The position numbers and the translations under genes were made by a program. The notes under the pieces are model-generated. The model had not been told where the DNA came from. It saw nothing but the letters and a program-made list of their open reading frames with translations, and searched no databases. This document shows, piece after piece, positions 52,345 through 60,978 of a stretch of DNA of 64,000 nucleotides; positions within the stretch are counted from its first letter, which is position 1, and every line of letters begins with the position of its first letter. Source of the DNA: Leclercia adecarboxylata. GTDB lineage: Bacteria > Pseudomonadota > Gammaproteobacteria > Enterobacterales > Enterobacteriaceae. Location of the stretch: the NCBI RefSeq assembly GCF_006874705.1, contig NZ_CP035382.1, positions 744,001 to 808,000 on the forward strand, written 5' to 3'.

Positions 52345-52947
52345 ATGAAAATCGTCATTATTGGTGCCAGCGGTACGGTCGGTCAGGCAGTCACAGAAGA
52401 GTTGAGTCGTCGTCATGAAGTCATTCGCGTGGGTCGCACAAAAGGCGATCATCAGGTGGATATCACCTCGCAGGCCAGCGTGCAGGCGCTGTTCGAGAAG
52501 ATCGGCCCGGTTGATGCCATTGTCTCCGCCAGCGGCGGGCTGCACTTTGGCCCGCTGTCGACCATGACCGACAGCCAGTTCAACCAGGGGCTACAGGATA
52601 AATTGCTGGGCCAGGTGCGGCTGGCGCTGACCGGGCAGCACTATCTGAATGAAGGCGGGTCGATAACCCTGATCAGCGGCATTGTGGCCCACGAGCCGAT
52701 TGCCCAGGGGGTGAATGCCACCACGGTCAATGCCGCGCTGGAGGGCTTTGTCCGCGCCGCAGCGTGCGAATTGCCGCGTGGAATTCGGATCAACCTGATT
52801 AGCCCGACGGTGCTTACCGAATCGGCCGAAGCCTACGACGGTTTCTTCCCGGGCTTCGAAAGCGTGCCCGCCGCCACCGTTGCCCAGGCCTATCGCCGCA
52901 GCGTGGAAGGGGTGCAGAGCGGGCGGGTCTATAAGGTGGGGTATTGA
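52345..52947 (+). CDS. Short-chain dehydrogenase/reductase (short form)
   Basis: 200 residues from the ATG at 52345, which has AGAGGAG upstream; an earlier ATG in frame at 52306 lacks a site. N-terminal GASGTVGQAV, a short NADP-binding loop (RVGRTKGDHQVDI), VSASGG, and a late NAALEGFVRAAACELPRGIR. The usual Tyr-x-x-x-Lys is replaced (TTVNAALEG), so catalysis may differ from classical SDRs; such short SDRs are common next to LysR regulators. Substrate unknown. A REP pair follows the stop. Confidence 0.9.
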   Translation: MKIVIIGASGTVGQAVTEELSRRHEVIRVGRTKGDHQVDITSQASVQALFEKIGPVDAIVSASGGLHFGPLSTMTDSQFNQGLQDKLLGQVRLALTGQHYLNEGGSITLISGIVAHEPIAQGVNATTVNAALEGFVRAAACELPRGIRINLISPTVLTESAEAYDGFFPGFESVPAATVAQAYRRSVEGVQSGRVYKVGY

Positions 52948-52959
52948 GTCGTTTGCAAT

Positions 52960-53037
52960 TGCCGGGTGGCGCTTCGCTTACCCGGCCTACAAAAATCGCG
53001 AACCCCAGGCCGGATAAGGCGTAGCCGCCACCCGGCA
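52960..53037. repeat. BIME: two REP units
   Basis: GCCGGGTGGCGCTTCGCTTA and a CCGGATAAGGCGTAGCCGCC unit between the SDR gene and the convergent amidohydrolase gene. Confidence 0.85.
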
Positions 53038-53042
53038 CAACA

Positions 53043-54431
53043 TCAGCCCACCGTCCCCCACACCAGGTTGCCGTTATGGAAGGTCGCGGTGCGCGGGGAA
53101 ATGCGCGCCACCGCTTCGGCGGAGCAGGAGGCGTCCACAAGCACAAAGCTGGCGGCATCCTGCGCTTTCGGCCACACGCGCTCGCCTTTGTCGTTCAGCG
53201 GCAGCACGTCGCCGGTAGCAATACCTAACGCGCGGGACAGCGTCTGCTCGTTCGGGCGGATATAGAGCTGGGCATACAGATTGGCTTTTTCCAGCATGTC
53301 CCCCAGGCCATACGGCGACCAGTGGTCGATCACGCTGTCGGTGCCGGTAATCACAAACACCCCTTTATCGCGCAGCTGCTTGAGCGGCATATGCAGGGTG
53401 CCGATCGGCACGGTAGAGGCGATGGTGATCTGCTGCGCCGCCATGCGCGGGGCCAGGGCATCCACTTCCTGCTCGCTGAGCGTCGCCAGGGCAAAGGCGT
53501 GGCTGATGGTCAGTTTGCCCTTCAGCTCCGGCGTTTTCTCCACGGTTTGCACCATGTAGTTCACCGCAGCCACGCCCGCCGGGCTGGTTTCGTGCAGGTG
53601 GATATCCACCCCTTTGTCGTAATCCAGCGCAATCTGGAACATCAGGTCGAGGGATTTCTCCATCGCGCCGTCGACGCTGGTGGGATCCAGGCCGCCGACA
53701 TAGTGCGCCCCGGCCTGCATCGCCTCACGCATCAGCTTTTCCGAGTTCGACAGCAACAGGCCGTGCTGCGGGAAAGCGACAATCTCGCAGTCGAATCCAG
53801 GTTTGCGCCGCGCCAGCACCGCCTGTAAATTCTCAAGGTTTTTCAGCCCGGAGGTGGGCTCGATGTTGCAGTGGCTGCGGGCGATGGTGGAGCCCTTCGA
53901 CTGGATCAGGTCGATCAGCTTTTCCGCCCGCTCCTGAGTGTAAGGTTGCAGCTCCGGAAGCAGCTTTTGCTCGAGGCGGATCATGTCCTGAATGGTGGTC
54001 CCCGCCGGGCGATTCAGGGAGCGCCACGGACCGCCGTAAAAGGTCTTATCCAGATGGATGTGCATGTCGCGCATCGCCGGGAGCAGCAGCTTGCCGCCGC
54101 CATCGTAGTGCGGCAGCGTGGCGTCGGCGTGGCGGTTGTTATCCAGCAGGGCGGCGATTTTGCCGTCCTTGATCTCCAGGGTTTTCAGCTCGGTGCGGGT
54201 GCTGACGGCCACGTCGCCGTCAAAGTTAAACCCGGCCTCCAGCAGCACGTTATCCAGATAGTAGTGGGTGGCGGTGATGTTCATCGGTTTGCCCGTCTCG
54301 CAGGTCGGTTTCGCTGTGTCAGCAGCATACGCGACGGAGCCGGTAGCGCCAAACAGCGCACAGGCGGTGGCAGCGGTGGCGATTTTGCCGCTCTGGCTGA
54401 GAAACTCCCGGCGGCTTTTATTCTCACTCAT
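53043..54431 (-). CDS. yahJ: YahJ, Tat-exported amidohydrolase (cytosine deaminase-like)
   Basis: 462 residues from the ATG at 54431; a longer frame to 54704 is only an overlap with the carbamate kinase gene. The N-terminus has a twin-arginine signal (SRREFLSQSGKIATAATACA), so the enzyme is exported folded. The TIM-barrel amidohydrolase core shows the metal motif MRDMHIHLDKTFYG, then ARSHCNIEP, DIHLHE, ISHAFAL and TGTDSVIDHW. It closely matches E. coli YahJ. It should hydrolyse a cyclic amide or deaminate a ring compound in the periplasm; substrate unknown. Last gene of the yah operon. Confidence 0.93.
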   Translation of the reverse strand: MSENKSRREFLSQSGKIATAATACALFGATGSVAYAADTAKPTCETGKPMNITATHYYLDNVLLEAGFNFDGDVAVSTRTELKTLEIKDGKIAALLDNNRHADATLPHYDGGGKLLLPAMRDMHIHLDKTFYGGPWRSLNRPAGTTIQDMIRLEQKLLPELQPYTQERAEKLIDLIQSKGSTIARSHCNIEPTSGLKNLENLQAVLARRKPGFDCEIVAFPQHGLLLSNSEKLMREAMQAGAHYVGGLDPTSVDGAMEKSLDLMFQIALDYDKGVDIHLHETSPAGVAAVNYMVQTVEKTPELKGKLTISHAFALATLSEQEVDALAPRMAAQQITIASTVPIGTLHMPLKQLRDKGVFVITGTDSVIDHWSPYGLGDMLEKANLYAQLYIRPNEQTLSRALGIATGDVLPLNDKGERVWPKAQDAASFVLVDASCSAEAVARISPRTATFHNGNLVWGTVG

Positions 54432-54478
54432 TGTCTTGTCCTTGTATTGTCTCGCGGCGGGCTGGAAGCCCGCCGGGG

Positions 54479-55426
54479 TTAGGCCACAATATGGGTACCC
54501 GTCTCGCCACGCAGCGCCGCAGGCAGGCAGTCCGGCGAGGTGATGATCACCCGCGTGCCGCCGTGGTGCAGGAATTCCAGGCTGGCAACGATTTTTGGCA
54601 GCATGCTTCCCGCCGGGAAGTGGCCCTCTTCCATGTAGCGCGTCATCTGCGCCACGCTCACCGTCTCCAGCGCCTGCTGGTTGGGCTTGCCGAAGTGGAT
54701 GCACACTTTCTCCACGCCGGTGGTGATCACCAGCACGTTGGCGTGGATCTCGCGGGCCAGCAGCGCGGTGGAGAGATCTTTGTCGATCACCGCATCCACG
54801 CTCTGGTAGTCGCCCTGTGCGGTACGCACCACCGGAATGCCGCCGCCGCCCGCGCCAATCACCACGAAGCCTTTTTGCGTCAGCGCCTTGATAGCGTCGG
54901 CTTCGACGATGCGCACCGGCTGCGGCGAGGCCACCACGCGGCGGTATCCGCGGCCAGAATCCTCAACGAAATGCCAGTCGGGATGGGCGCGCTGTAGCTC
55001 ATCACGCTGGGCCTCGCTGAAGAAAGCGCCAATCGGTTTAGTGGGATGGGTAAAGCCCGGGTCGTTCTGGTCCACTTCAACCTGAGTCACCACCGTCACC
55101 GCCTTCTGCTCGCCGCGGGCGGCGAGACGGTTGTTCAGCGCCTGCTGGATCAGGTAGCCGATCCCGCCCTGAGTGTCGGCCACGCAGTTCGCCAGCGGGG
55201 TCAGGGGCAGCCCTTCCCGCTCGTGAGCGATCTCCGCCCGGCGCAGATCCAGCCCCACCTGGGGGCCGTTGCCGTGGGTGAGGACGATGTCATAGTCGGA
55301 GGCCAGCATCTCCAGCACCGAGTCCGCGACCGCTTTCACCGCCTGCGCCTGGTGCTCAATCGACTGGCTGGCGTTATCTTTGATAATGCTGTTGCCACCG
55401 ATGGCGACGACCATGAGTTCTTTCAT
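54479..55426 (-). CDS. yahI: YahI, carbamate kinase-like protein
   Basis: 315 residues. KELMVVAIGGNSIIKDNASQ, VLTHGNGPQVGLDLRRAE, TPLANCVADTQGGIGYLIQQ and AGGGGIPVVR are the carbamate kinase blocks. It makes ATP, ammonia and CO2 from carbamoyl phosphate and ADP, the energy step at the end of ureide fermentation. It overlaps the permease gene (ATGA) and precedes yahJ by 47 bp. Paralogous to ArcC, AllK and YqeA; the symbol is chosen because all neighbours are yah genes. Confidence 0.93.
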   Translation of the reverse strand: MKELMVVAIGGNSIIKDNASQSIEHQAQAVKAVADSVLEMLASDYDIVLTHGNGPQVGLDLRRAEIAHEREGLPLTPLANCVADTQGGIGYLIQQALNNRLAARGEQKAVTVVTQVEVDQNDPGFTHPTKPIGAFFSEAQRDELQRAHPDWHFVEDSGRGYRRVVASPQPVRIVEADAIKALTQKGFVVIGAGGGGIPVVRTAQGDYQSVDAVIDKDLSTALLAREIHANVLVITTGVEKVCIHFGKPNQQALETVSVAQMTRYMEEGHFPAGSMLPKIVASLEFLHHGGTRVIITSPDCLPAALRGETGTHIVA

Positions 55427-56976
55427 ACGTTTTCCTTCGCAACAGGGGCTGGTTCAACGCTCGCGGCTTCGCGGCTATCGAGAAAATGCTTCACCACAAA
55501 CATGCCGCTCATCATCAGGTAGGCCAGCACGAAGGTCAGCGAGCTGCCCTCGGCGAAGCCGACCACCGGGGCGTGGATCACCCCGAACAGGGCCAGCAGC
55601 GCCCCGACGGCGGCAGCGACCGCACCGCGCAGCGGTTTATTGATGATGGCGAAGATGGCGATACAGCCCCACAGCATGCTGGCGAGCGGTGCGCCGTTGC
55701 CGAGGTGCATCAGCCCTTCGTAGTAAATCCCTTTGCTGTGCAGCACGTCGGTACCGATTTTCGCCGCGTTGGTTCCCGCCGCCCCCATCACGCTGTTCAT
55801 CATGGTCAGCGCCCAGTTGGCGATCCACGGGAACAGGCAGATAAAGATGACGGGCACCTCCACTTTGGGCGTTTCCCTCACCACCTGGTTGGCGGTGACC
55901 ACGCCGATAAAGACCAGAATCGGCACGATGGCGGTCATTGGAATGATGGCGAGCATAAAGGCCCCCAGCCCGAACAGCGGCACGATGAACATGGTCACGC
56001 CGGAGGCCAGCGTATAGCCGATGCTCGCCCCCATCGCTTTCCAGCCCGCGTGGCCGACGTAGACCGTCACCGGGAACGGGTTGCCCATCAGGCAGCCGAG
56101 CATCGAGGCCAGACCGTTAGCCAGCATCACCTTGCGGGTCGGGTACTCATCCCCCGCCGCGTGGGCGCTTTCGATGTTCTCAAGGTCAAAGATGTAGTTC
56201 GCCAGCCCCAGCGGAACCGCAGACGCCAGATACGGCAGCGCGTGCGGCAGACCCTGCATAAAGCTGTCGATATGCACTTCCGGCGGGTTGAAACCGAAGG
56301 AGGACATCGAGGCTTTGATCGCTTCCGGGCTTTGCAGGCCGGAGATCCACGCCAGCGCGGTACCGGCGATCAGCAGCAGCAGACCGGTCGGGATGCGGGC
56401 GAAGATCGGCTTTTTACCAAACCAGTTGATGAAGATCAGCAGCAGCACGATGAAGGAGACCGTCGGCGCTTCGAAGGCCTGGAGCATCGGGTTCATTGCC
56501 AGCAGCAGCAGACCCAGACCGGACAGGCACGACAGCAGCACGGTACGCGGGATCATCTTGCGGATGGTTTCGCCGAGGAAGGAACCGCCCGCGAGGATCA
56601 TCGCCTCCACGAAGCACCACACCAGACCAATCTGGATGGCGAAATCCGCATCGCCGGTCTGCTGATAGACCGGCATCAGCACCAGGAAGGTCACGGTGAA
56701 GATCGACGGGGCGCTCGGCCCCGACGGCAGTGCGGTGACGTCGTTACGCCCGGTCTGGCGCGCCATCTGTAAACCGAACCACGCGTAGCAGACGCTCGCC
56801 ACCAGTACCGCCAGCCCGAAGGCCGGCGCAATACGTCCATAAACAATCTCTTTCGGGATGCCGACGACAAAAATGAGCAGCCCCATCATGGTCAGCAGGT
56901 TCGTCAGGTTGTTGGTCATCAACCCGAAGTACGCCGCCCAGTCACCTCTTTTCCACTCCAGTTTCATGCTTTTCAT
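55423..56976 (-). CDS. NCS2-like (AzgA/xanthine-uracil type) permease
   Basis: 517 residues, 12-14 hydrophobic segments. The opening EWKRGDWAAYFGLMTNNLTN, the ALPSGPSAPSIFTVTF block and GNPFPVTVYVGHAGWKAMGA are the kind of half-helix motifs seen in NCS2 nucleobase carriers. It should bring a nucleobase-like or ureide-like compound into the cell. E. coli K-12 has no such permease inside its yah cluster, so this one shows what the pathway imports, at least as a class. It sits between yahG (11 bp away) and yahI (overlap), so it is part of the operon. Confidence 0.85.
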   Translation of the reverse strand: MKSMKLEWKRGDWAAYFGLMTNNLTNLLTMMGLLIFVVGIPKEIVYGRIAPAFGLAVLVASVCYAWFGLQMARQTGRNDVTALPSGPSAPSIFTVTFLVLMPVYQQTGDADFAIQIGLVWCFVEAMILAGGSFLGETIRKMIPRTVLLSCLSGLGLLLLAMNPMLQAFEAPTVSFIVLLLIFINWFGKKPIFARIPTGLLLLIAGTALAWISGLQSPEAIKASMSSFGFNPPEVHIDSFMQGLPHALPYLASAVPLGLANYIFDLENIESAHAAGDEYPTRKVMLANGLASMLGCLMGNPFPVTVYVGHAGWKAMGASIGYTLASGVTMFIVPLFGLGAFMLAIIPMTAIVPILVFIGVVTANQVVRETPKVEVPVIFICLFPWIANWALTMMNSVMGAAGTNAAKIGTDVLHSKGIYYEGLMHLGNGAPLASMLWGCIAIFAIINKPLRGAVAAAVGALLALFGVIHAPVVGFAEGSSLTFVLAYLMMSGMFVVKHFLDSREAASVEPAPVAKENV

Positions 56977-56987
56977 GGATGCTTACC

Positions 56988-58403
56988 TTATAAGAAGTAG
57001 CGATCGCGGAAGGTCAACAGCGCCTTTTCAAAACAGCTAAACGGCGGGTGAACGATGCCCGCCCCAATCATGCCGATCCCGGCGTCTTTGTGGGCAATCG
57101 CCGTGTTGATTACCGGCAGGATGCCGCTGCCCGCCACGCGGGTAATGTCGATGGCGGTAGGGATGCCCATGAACGACAGCAGCGGAATGGTAACGTTCGG
57201 GTTTTCACCGAGGGTGATCTCGCGCATCTGGCGGGAGAAGTCGATAGCTTCCTCCACCGTGCCGCCTACCAGGGCGACAATCGCCGGGGCCGTCGCCATC
57301 GCAAAGCCGCCGATGCCGTAGGTTTCGGTGATGGCGCTGTCGCCGATATCCAGCCCGGAGTCTTCCGGCTTGTAGCCCGCGAACATCGGGCCAATCACCT
57401 GCTGCGCCGGGCCGGTGAACCACTGCCCCGGCAGGCCGGAAACGCGCAGGCCAAACTCGTAGCCGTTGCGCGCCATGGTGGTGACCACGGTGCTGTACTC
57501 GATGCCGTGGGCGGCATCCAGCGCGGCTTTGCACATCGCCATCCACGTCGGGCCGGAGAAGTAGTCGCTGCTGGCGACAAACTCAAACACCTGGCGCTGC
57601 TGCTCCACCGGATAGCCCGCCTGGATCAGCCCCGGGGTCAGGGCCTGAATCAGCAGCGTGGTACCGGCATTGTTGCGGTTGTGGCACTCGTCGCCCATGT
57701 GCAGGGCCTGAGCCAGCATTAAGCGCAGGTCGATTTCGCCGATGATTTTCATGGCATCGCGAAGCATCGGGCCGAGCACGTCGCGCATCCAGTTCAGACG
57801 GTCGATTACGCTCTGGTCGTTGGCACCCATGCGCAGGATCTTCGCCATCTGCTCGCTGAGGTTGGTGAAGGCGCGGTTGCCCCAGGTTTTGTTCTCGACG
57901 ATGTGCATAAACATCGACGCGGAGGTAACGCCCGCCATCGAGCCCACGCAGTCGTGCTCGTGACACGGCGAGAAGGTGATCTCTCCGGAGGCCGCCAGCC
58001 GTGCCGCGTCCTCGAGATCTGTTGCCAGCCCTTCAAACACCAGCGCCCCGGTAACGGCCCCTTTCATCGCTCCGCACATGTTTTCCCAGGCCACCGGCGG
58101 ACCGGCGTGCAGAATGGTGGTGCGGGTCATCCCCGGCACCACGTTAATGGCCTGGTCGTAGCCCACCAGCACCGGGTGAGACTGGATAATGCGCTCCAGC
58201 GCGATTTTGTTGGCAGCGGCAATTTTCTCCGCCAGCGGTTTATCCGCCAGCTGATCCAGCGCTTCCACCACCTGCATATTGCCCTGCCCCGGCGGGGTCC
58301 AGTCGAGGTGGGTAACCGGGACGTGCTGCTTCTTCAGGTCGTCGCTGAACAGGGCGATGCCGACGTTAATGACGTTAAGCGGCTGGTTAAATAAGGTGGT
58401 CAT
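56988..58403 (-). CDS. yahG: YahG, DUF1116 protein of the FdrA/YlbE group
   Basis: 471 residues. FNQPLNVINVGIALFSDDLK at the start, then HLDWTPPGQGNMQVVEALDQ and the glycine-rich ATAPAIVALVGGTVEEAIDF. DUF1116 is the family of YlbE and YahG, always next to FdrA-type proteins. YlbE works with FdrA and YlbF as oxamate carbamoyltransferase in allantoin breakdown; the yah set is the paralogue with an unknown carbamoylated substrate. Its ATG overlaps the yahF stop (TGATG). Confidence 0.92.
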   Translation of the reverse strand: MTTLFNQPLNVINVGIALFSDDLKKQHVPVTHLDWTPPGQGNMQVVEALDQLADKPLAEKIAAANKIALERIIQSHPVLVGYDQAINVVPGMTRTTILHAGPPVAWENMCGAMKGAVTGALVFEGLATDLEDAARLAASGEITFSPCHEHDCVGSMAGVTSASMFMHIVENKTWGNRAFTNLSEQMAKILRMGANDQSVIDRLNWMRDVLGPMLRDAMKIIGEIDLRLMLAQALHMGDECHNRNNAGTTLLIQALTPGLIQAGYPVEQQRQVFEFVASSDYFSGPTWMAMCKAALDAAHGIEYSTVVTTMARNGYEFGLRVSGLPGQWFTGPAQQVIGPMFAGYKPEDSGLDIGDSAITETYGIGGFAMATAPAIVALVGGTVEEAIDFSRQMREITLGENPNVTIPLLSFMGIPTAIDITRVAGSGILPVINTAIAHKDAGIGMIGAGIVHPPFSCFEKALLTFRDRYFL

Positions 58404-59944
58404 CAGGCTTTCTCCCCTTTGCAGACAAATTCACGTGCCAGTAATCCGGTATTGGTACTGCTGCTGGCCCAGATGACGCCCGCATCGGTCAGCAGCTGGC
58501 ACTGCTGGCTGAGAGACGGGGTATCCTGGTCGGTGCCGAGCACATAGCCGAGGATCTCCAGCGGACGGTTGTCGGCTCTGGCGATCGCCTGCGCCTCCTT
58601 GATCGCCTCGATCATCACCCCCACCGGATCTTCGTGCGATCCAAACCCGAGAACGAAGTCCATGACGATCACCCCCACTTCCGGATCGCGAGCCTCCTGC
58701 AGCAGGCGGCTGATGCGGTTGGTCGGGTCGATCATCGGGTGCGGTTTGCCGTTGGTGAAGTCGTCGTCACCAAAGTCGAGGAAGGTGTGGGCCTGGCTGA
58801 CGTTGATATCTGCCAGACGTTTGGTCGGATCCGGCTGAATGTTGCTGTAGACATCGTCGTATTTTTCCAGCGCGGCGAACATGGCTTCGTCGCACAGGGT
58901 GCCGCCGCAGAACAGGCCGCGAATGTACTTCTGCTGCGGGGTCAGACGGGCGCGCACCTCTTCGATCAGCGGCCAGTTGAGCGGGTGCAGATCCAGTGAC
59001 TCTTTTTTAATCCCGGTGAGCAGGACCGCTTTCAGCGCCGCCTCTTTGGTGCCGCGGGCAAACTGTAATCCGTCTTCATCGGCCGGCGGTTCATTGCGAC
59101 CGAGGAAGCAGACCACCACAGGTTTACGGCAGGCGCGGGCGCGGGCCAGCACTTTCTCGGCCACCGCAGGCGCGGGCGGTTTGGAGATCAGCGCGATGAC
59201 CTGGGTGTCGTCGTCGGCTTCCAGCATGCCGATGGCGTCGAGCATCATCAGCCCGCCGATTTTTTCGCTCAGATCGCGGCCGCCGGTGCCGATCAGCTGG
59301 GAGATCCCGCCGCCGAACTCGTGGATGCGCGCGCTCAGCTCCTGGCTGCCGGTACCGGAGGCACCGACAATACCGATCGAGCCGCGACGCACCGCGTTGG
59401 CAAAGCACAGCCCTGCCCCGTTAATGATGGCGGTGCCGCAGTCCGGCCCCATCATCAGCAGCCCTTTCTCGTGGGCCAGCTGCTTGAGCGCCAGCTCGTC
59501 GTCGAGCGAGACGTTATCGGAGAACAGCATCACGTTGAGGCCGTTCTCCAGCGCCTGGCGCGCCTCGCGGGCGGCAAAGGTGCCGTTGACGGAGATCACC
59601 GCCAGATTGCTCTCCGGGCGATGGGTTTTGGCGCTGGCGAGGGTGGCGTAGCGCGCTTCATGACTGCCGGCGCTCTCTTTGCGGGTGAACAGGGCTTCGA
59701 TGGCGGCCAGGGTGTCGTCGTTGGCGGCCTCGCCTTTAATGACGATCATCAGGTCGCCGTTTTTGGCGTCTTCTAATTCCGGCGTCAGCAGGCCGAGATT
59801 TTTTAATACGCCTTTATTCATTTCAGTGGCCATGGCGACAAAGGCCTGTTCCACGCCGGGCAATTTATTGGCTTTGGTGGAAACCGACATCAGCGATACG
59901 GAATCAAAATAAGTATTCTTTTTTATTACGATTTTGGTGGGCAT
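58403..59944 (-). CDS. yahF: YahF, FdrA-family acyl-CoA synthetase-like protein
   Basis: 513 residues from the ATG at 59944, preceded by AGGAGG; upstream codons are not part of the gene. N-terminal KIVIKKNTYFDSVSLMSVST; middle CoA-binding type block GPDCGTAIINGAGLCFANAV with GIVGASGTGSQELSARIHEF; C-terminal succinyl-CoA synthetase-like domain (VGVIVMDFVLGFGSHEDPVG). The His of the succinyl-CoA ligase family is not evident, as usual for FdrA. It is the partner of yahG in a putative carbamoyltransferase. Confidence 0.92.
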   Translation of the reverse strand: MPTKIVIKKNTYFDSVSLMSVSTKANKLPGVEQAFVAMATEMNKGVLKNLGLLTPELEDAKNGDLMIVIKGEAANDDTLAAIEALFTRKESAGSHEARYATLASAKTHRPESNLAVISVNGTFAAREARQALENGLNVMLFSDNVSLDDELALKQLAHEKGLLMMGPDCGTAIINGAGLCFANAVRRGSIGIVGASGTGSQELSARIHEFGGGISQLIGTGGRDLSEKIGGLMMLDAIGMLEADDDTQVIALISKPPAPAVAEKVLARARACRKPVVVCFLGRNEPPADEDGLQFARGTKEAALKAVLLTGIKKESLDLHPLNWPLIEEVRARLTPQQKYIRGLFCGGTLCDEAMFAALEKYDDVYSNIQPDPTKRLADINVSQAHTFLDFGDDDFTNGKPHPMIDPTNRISRLLQEARDPEVGVIVMDFVLGFGSHEDPVGVMIEAIKEAQAIARADNRPLEILGYVLGTDQDTPSLSQQCQLLTDAGVIWASSSTNTGLLAREFVCKGEKA

Positions 59945-60053
59945 TACGTCCTCCTGGATGAGGGCAAAAGGGGGCCACATCACGCCCGAAGGCATGATGG
60001 AAAAACGGTCCGGTTTTAATTTCAGGCCAGCCCGAAACGGCTGGCCGGGGGTA

Positions 60054-60659
60054 TTACGCGCCGGCGGCGATCAGCAGGTCGGCGATCTCGTTGAAGCCTT
60101 TTTCCCGCGCCAGTTCGAGGGGGGATTTGCCGTACTTGTCGGTCATGTGCGGGTTGGCGCCGTGGTCGAGCAGCAGCTTCACAATCGCCTGCTGGCGGGC
60201 ACCGCCATCATTGAGAACGATGGCTTCGAGCAGCGGCGTCCAGCCTACGAAGTTGGTGTGGTTAACGTTGATGTCGGTGTGGGTCAGCAGCTCCTGCACC
60301 ACTTCCAGATGCCCCTTCTCGCTGGCCGGGGTGATGCCCACGCCGCCAAAGCGGGTCAGCCTGTCGAGATCCGGGTTGGCCGGCAGCACCAGGCGCAGCA
60401 GGGTGAGATCGTTGGTCAGGCAGCTGATGAGGAACGGGTTGAAACAGGTCTGATCCTGCTGGTCGATATTGGCCCCGGCGGCAATCAGTAATTCCACGCA
60501 GGGATAATGTTTATTCAGGCTGGCAATAATAATGGCGGTTCTTTTCTGCCGGTTGGTGGCGTTAATATCCACCCCTTTTTCCAGACAGGCTTTTAATGCG
60601 TCGGCATTTCCCTGTTCGGCGGCTAGCAGAAATTCAGTAACAAGCTCATTGCTGGACAT
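60054..60659 (-). CDS. yahD: YahD, ankyrin-repeat protein
   Basis: 201 residues from the ATG at 60659 with AGGAG upstream, the same length as E. coli YahD. Five to six ankyrin repeats (ALKACLEKGVDINATNRQKR; VELLIAAGANIDQQDQTCFN; KLLLDHGANPHMTDKYGKSP). No signal, so cytoplasmic; it probably scaffolds or modulates the pathway enzymes. First gene of the operon, divergent from yahB; 109 bp separate its stop from yahF, the place where yahE is found in E. coli. Confidence 0.92.
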   Translation of the reverse strand: MSSNELVTEFLLAAEQGNADALKACLEKGVDINATNRQKRTAIIIASLNKHYPCVELLIAAGANIDQQDQTCFNPFLISCLTNDLTLLRLVLPANPDLDRLTRFGGVGITPASEKGHLEVVQELLTHTDINVNHTNFVGWTPLLEAIVLNDGGARQQAIVKLLLDHGANPHMTDKYGKSPLELAREKGFNEIADLLIAAGA

Positions 60660-60763
60660 ATCCACACTCCTGGTTTTCCTTTCTGATGGACTGAGCATAG
60701 CAACGGCCTGGTCAGAAAAGAATCCGCTTAAAAATGATTCATCGACAGCGAGTTCATTGTTGA

Positions 60764-60775
60764 GTTAAATTTAAC
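60764..60775. promoter_or_regulatory. Perfect palindrome GTTAAATTTAAC, candidate YahB operator
   Basis: A 12-bp perfect palindrome in the 319-bp region between divergent yahD and yahB, about 105 bp upstream of yahD. LysR proteins bind dyads of this kind in such regions. Not proven; no close copy was noticed nearby. Confidence 0.4.
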
Positions 60776-60978
60776 AGTGGAGTCAAAATGTGCGTCTGTG
60801 CAACCTTTTCCTTATGTTTTGCCGCTTTTTAAGCCCCTAAGCTGCATTCTGCTTATGTTTACGCAGCCCTTGTGCCGTGCGGCTCGCAGCAAATTTGCAG
60901 AACTGTGACCGGCGTCAAATGCGTTGTAACCACTTTGTTAAAATATGTTCAAAACTGATGGGTGCCGGGAGCCATAAT

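Noticed and set aside
53043..54704. Longer version of yahJ starting at 54704
   Set aside because: The extra ~91 residues overlap yahI antiparallel in frame terms and precede the Tat signal; the ATG at 54431 puts the RR motif at the N-terminus, as in E. coli YahJ.
55486..56772. 428-codon plus-strand frame opposite the NCS2-type permease
   Set aside because: Antisense shadow of a clear membrane protein gene; very His/Asp/Gln-rich and no start signal.
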